Of a DNA stretch of 64,000 nt, positions 60,798 through 64,000 are shown piece after piece; position 1 is the first letter of the stretch; each line of letters starts with the position of its first letter. The notes below the pieces were generated by a model, which did no database searches, was not told the DNA's origin, and saw nothing but the letters and a program-made list of their open reading frames with translations. The DNA lies in assembly GCF_020360975.1 (NCBI RefSeq), contig NW_025408675.1, positions 744,001 through 808,000 on the forward strand. Direction: 5' to 3'. This stretch comes from Hirsutella rhossiliensis (Eukaryota > Ascomycota > Sordariomycetes > Hypocreales > Ophiocordycipitaceae). Position numbers and translations under genes: made by a program.

Positions 60798-60996
60798 CTA
60801 TAGACCCCTTACTAAGCTAAGAGATAGTAAATCCTTAACTAGCCGCTATCCTTATTAAAGGATAAGAGGAGTTCTCGATAAAGGAATTATAAGTAGCCCG
60901 TTAAAAGAACGTAGGCTATAGTAAGAGGCGTAAAGTCCTTATTAAGTACTATAGCTACTAAGACCTAATATAAGAGCTAGCTTCTAAGTTTAAAGG
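60798..60996 (+). mobile_element. Gypsy family C, copy C2: chromodomain fragment between E and D4
   Basis: Continues the C2 frame after E and reads as a decayed chromodomain (KRRKVLIKYYSYxDxxxELASKFK, with Trp and Gly positions altered by RIP). It is cut by D4 at aaagg. Confidence 0.7.
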
Positions 60997-61564
60997 TCTT
61001 AAGGTATATAAGTAAAAGCGGAATTTTAGGAAATTAAGGAATTATATAAGACTATATAATAGAGGGGAAGAAGGAGTATAAGGTAGGATTTTCAACGGAA
61101 TTTATTAGTAATATATTAGTATATAGAAGAGGTGTTAAAGTTAATTATTCTCTATCTATCTACTAGTAGATATACTATCTTATATAGATAATTATAGCTA
61201 AACGAAAGAACCTTTCGGGGCTATATTTAGGCTGCCGTATAGCCCTAAGACTAGGAAATTCTATAATACCTCGAGTAAGTCTAGAAGTGTCTTAGTTCTA
61301 CTAATATTTATATTTAAAGGAGGTTAGTCGTACCGATATTCTTAAGAGGTCTTAGCTAGTATTCTAAGCTAGCTCTATTCCTTCGATTCCCGATTATACG
61401 ATAACCGGCAACCCGTTTAATATATAATAATATATAAAATAACGAGCGATTCTTACTCTATAGGATAAGATTTTATTTATAATTAATATACTACTTATTA
61501 GCTTATATAATCGGGAGAGTATATTATAGCTGCTTTATTTATAGTAGGAACACCGTTCCTTATA
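60997..61564 (-). mobile_element. D4: 568-bp solo LTR or MITE-like element in C2
   Basis: Inverted copy, flanked by aaagg (60992-60996, 61565-61569). Confidence 0.88.
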
Positions 61565-62100
61565 AAAGGCACGGTAGCTTTAGATAAGTTTAAGGCCTTT
61601 TTTTAGGCTAGTAAAGGAGAATAACGGCCTAGTAAAGGAAGCTACCCCCTTAGCGGTAAAGCGGCTAGTACTTTAATAGGTAAGATTATACCCCTATAAA
61701 TATTAGCCCGTTAAAGGGATAAGACCCTTAGTACTCCCCTTTTAACTTACTTCTAAGTATACTTAAAGGCGTTATAAAGACCTTAATTATCTAATTAGGT
61801 ATCTTCCTTAGTTATAGTTAATTTAAATTTTTATTTTTCCCTTTTAAAGTAAAGACCGCTAGTTACGCGACTTTAATAAGGACGAAGAAGTATAAAGTAA
61901 AGAAATCTCTAAGACTTATATTTATAACCTAAGGCCCTTAGAGCTATATATAGGACCAATAATTAAATAATTATATAGTTAATTACTCTATTAATCCTTA
62001 GCTATATACTACGCGTACTTTAGGTATATACCCTTATCTCTATTAAAACTAGTCTCTAAGGCATAAACTTATTATTCCGTTTTATTTATATAGTAATAAG
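61565..62100 (+). mobile_element. Gypsy family C, copy C2: downstream end
   Basis: Resumes the chromodomain tail (TVALDKFKAFF-like) after D4 and then non-coding RIP-mutated sequence. The 3' LTR of C should lie here or beyond, but I could not pair it with a 5' LTR. Confidence 0.5.
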
Positions 62101-64000
62101 TAGCTTTATAAAGCCGAGAGTACTTAGAAGATAATAGTACTATTTAAAAAAAAATCTAGGGATTTAATAATTAAAGTAGTAACTACCTTAATAGCTAGAG
62201 TTAGGGACCTAATAAAGCGATAGACTTACTAAGAAATAAATAATTAGATAATACCTTTGCTAGTAATAAAGGAAAAGTAATAAGCTAATACTAAAAAACC
62301 TTAAGCTCTTATTATCGGCCCTATAACCCTTAATACTAGCGACTTAGTTAAGAAACTATAATCCTTATATAATACTTTAAAAGATATAAATAATAGTAAT
62401 AGTATAATCTAGACCGTTTTAAAACCTTACTAAGACCTCTTACTTATATATATACTAATAATACTAATATAGGTACTAATAAGGAATACCTTAATAACCT
62501 TAACCTTAGCTCTCCTTTATATAGTAGCTTATAGAGAACGCTTACCTCCCGCTAATAGATAAAAAAGTAAGTAATAAGATAGTTATAATAAGATATCCTT
62601 TAACTCTAAAAACTCTAACTTTAAATTTTATAACCTTATAATCTATAAGTATATTATATTTAGAAACGCTAGCCGTTAAGAGGGATTATTTAATCCTACT
62701 ACTAGCGATATAAAGAAAATTAAGGTAGATATTAATAAGATTACTAATAGACTTAGAGATATACTCGCTAAAAGCTAAGATAACCTTATAGGAAGACTCT
62801 ATTAACTATAACTCCTACCTATTAGTAAATTTAATAGTAAAAATATAACTAAATTCCTTAAGAAGTTTAAATAAGAGATATGCGTTAACTATATTTATAA
62901 TAAGGATAAAATAAACTAGCTTAAAGTCTATATCTCCTTTATATAAGCCCTTACTATTAAAATTCTTATAAACGGACTTACTTAAAAAGAAGCGAAAAAG
63001 ATACTCTTTTAATACTACTATATATATAATATTAAATAACTAGAAACTATTAACGACCGCTTAGACTATTATAATACTAAAAAGCCTAAGACTATTATAA
63101 AAGTTATAGAATAGCTTAGTCTTTACTTATACTTATAATATAAAGTATAACTTAATAGCTAGGAAGAATCTATAGTTTACTTATACTTTATCTACTATAT
63201 AATACTAAAGGAGCTTATTATTAATATTATAAAGAGAAATAAAAAGATATCTAAAGTTATCTTAAAACTCCTATATAAAAGCCTTATCTATATAATTAAT
63301 AACTACTTAGTACCTCGCTAAGACGTTAAGCAATAAGATATAATATTTAAAGTCTATAATTAAAAGCTTAAGAACTTAAATAAAAACGCGTTAGTAGTAA
63401 AAGCTACTCTTTAAGTTATAGATAAAGAGATAGCGTAAATACTATCGGATTTTACTATCTATTTAATTAATATATATAGTTTTAGGTTAATACTTTTAAC
63501 TAGCCTAAGAAATACTTTTATTATAGTAAAGAAGGATACTACCTTAATAAGTATAAAGTATACTCTTAAGACTATAAGATTAGATTTATAATATATAAAG
63601 TAGTAAATAAGACTTTTTACCTTAAAAGAAAAGATAATAAAAGCGTAATTCCCTTAGTACTTACTAATAGGTTTTCTTAAATAAGTATATATATTTAAAG
63701 GCTTATCGTATACTAGGTAGATATATAGCTAGACTCCTTTATATTACTACTTATAAAATAGGTTAAAGCTATAGTTATACTATCTTACTTAAATTAAGCT
63801 ACTAGTAAAAGAGAATCTAGTTTCTTAAACTAGTTCTAGAGATATAGAAGCCTATATAAGTAGAAGCTAAGGAATTTAGAAGTAAGCGATATAAGAAAAG
63901 AAGTAAGAAGGATATCGGTTATTATAATTACGGATAATATATAATAAAGCGATATATATAATTAGATAATCTATATAACTATAATAGTAATTAATACTTA
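62100..64000 (+). pseudogene. H: gag-like retroelement relic, runs off the window
   Basis: AT-rich plus-strand relic. Around 62850-63400 an alpha-helical gag-like stretch can be read with TAA/TAG as Gln. Near 63510-63560 a zinc-knuckle ghost (FYYSKEGYYLNK, from a Cx2CxxxGHxxxxC pattern) is visible. Pol would lie to the right of the window. Family and left end are unresolved. Confidence 0.45.

Noticed and set aside
17820..64000. Telomere or subtelomere
   Set aside because: No TTAGGG/CCCTAA arrays are present and element relics are internal; a pericentromeric or interstitial transposon island is equally possible.
17820..64000. CRISPR or bacterial mobile elements
   Set aside because: The sequence is fungal; the regular repeats are LTRs, minisatellites and microsatellites.

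Overview
This is a window from a filamentous ascomycete (Pezizomycotina) nuclear genome. The evidence is compact genes with 48-123 nt introns (GT...CTRAY...AG), split ATP-citrate lyase subunits, a GH72 glucanosyltransferase, a CDC10-class septin and severe repeat-induced point mutation (RIP). A sordariomycete is my best guess from protein wording and transposon families, but I cannot name the species.

The window has two halves. Bases 1-17.8 kb are GC-rich and gene-dense: acl2 (+), a 96-aa Cys-rich/GSGSSK-repeat protein (+), a GH72 beta-1,3-glucanosyltransferase (-), guk1 (+), cdc10 septin (-), mrpl32 (+), ski8 (+), cdm1/POLD4 (+) and qng1 (-). All are housekeeping genes with no shared pathway. 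Several have coding exons too short to show as ORFs: the initiator exon is 3 nt in ski8 and 6 nt in the GH72 gene, and mrpl32 and qng1 have short last exons.

From about 17.9 kb to the end the sequence is a nested transposon graveyard almost devoid of CpA/TpG, i.e. near-saturated RIP. I could delimit elements by matched long terminal repeats (LTRs) and 5-bp target-site duplications (TSDs): gypsy element A (19083-34729, TSD aatct) holds gypsy element B (25906-33738, TSD taaga); an inverted second copy A' (36922-44729) has no matching TSD; gypsy element E (53403-60797, TSD ctata) holds two 565-568 bp D elements; two further D copies, a 547-bp miniature LTR element G (47161-47707, TSD cctac) and an almost un-RIPped 2.8-kb non-autonomous LTR element F (48232-51063, TSD actag) sit in an older gypsy family C. 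C is present as two relics, C1 and C2. A 375-bp inverted-repeat element lies at the gene/transposon border, and a gag-like relic H runs off the right edge.

The most interesting signal is that two different gypsy families carry an extra gene on the strand opposite to pol, between integrase and the 3' LTR. In B it has its own TATA box and a spliceosomal intron and encodes a Zn(II)2Cys6-spaced cluster followed by a coiled coil, with four of six cysteines turned to Tyr as RIP predicts. In A/A' it is a frame of roughly 530 codons whose stops are all TAA/TAG, as expected from RIP of CAA/CAG.
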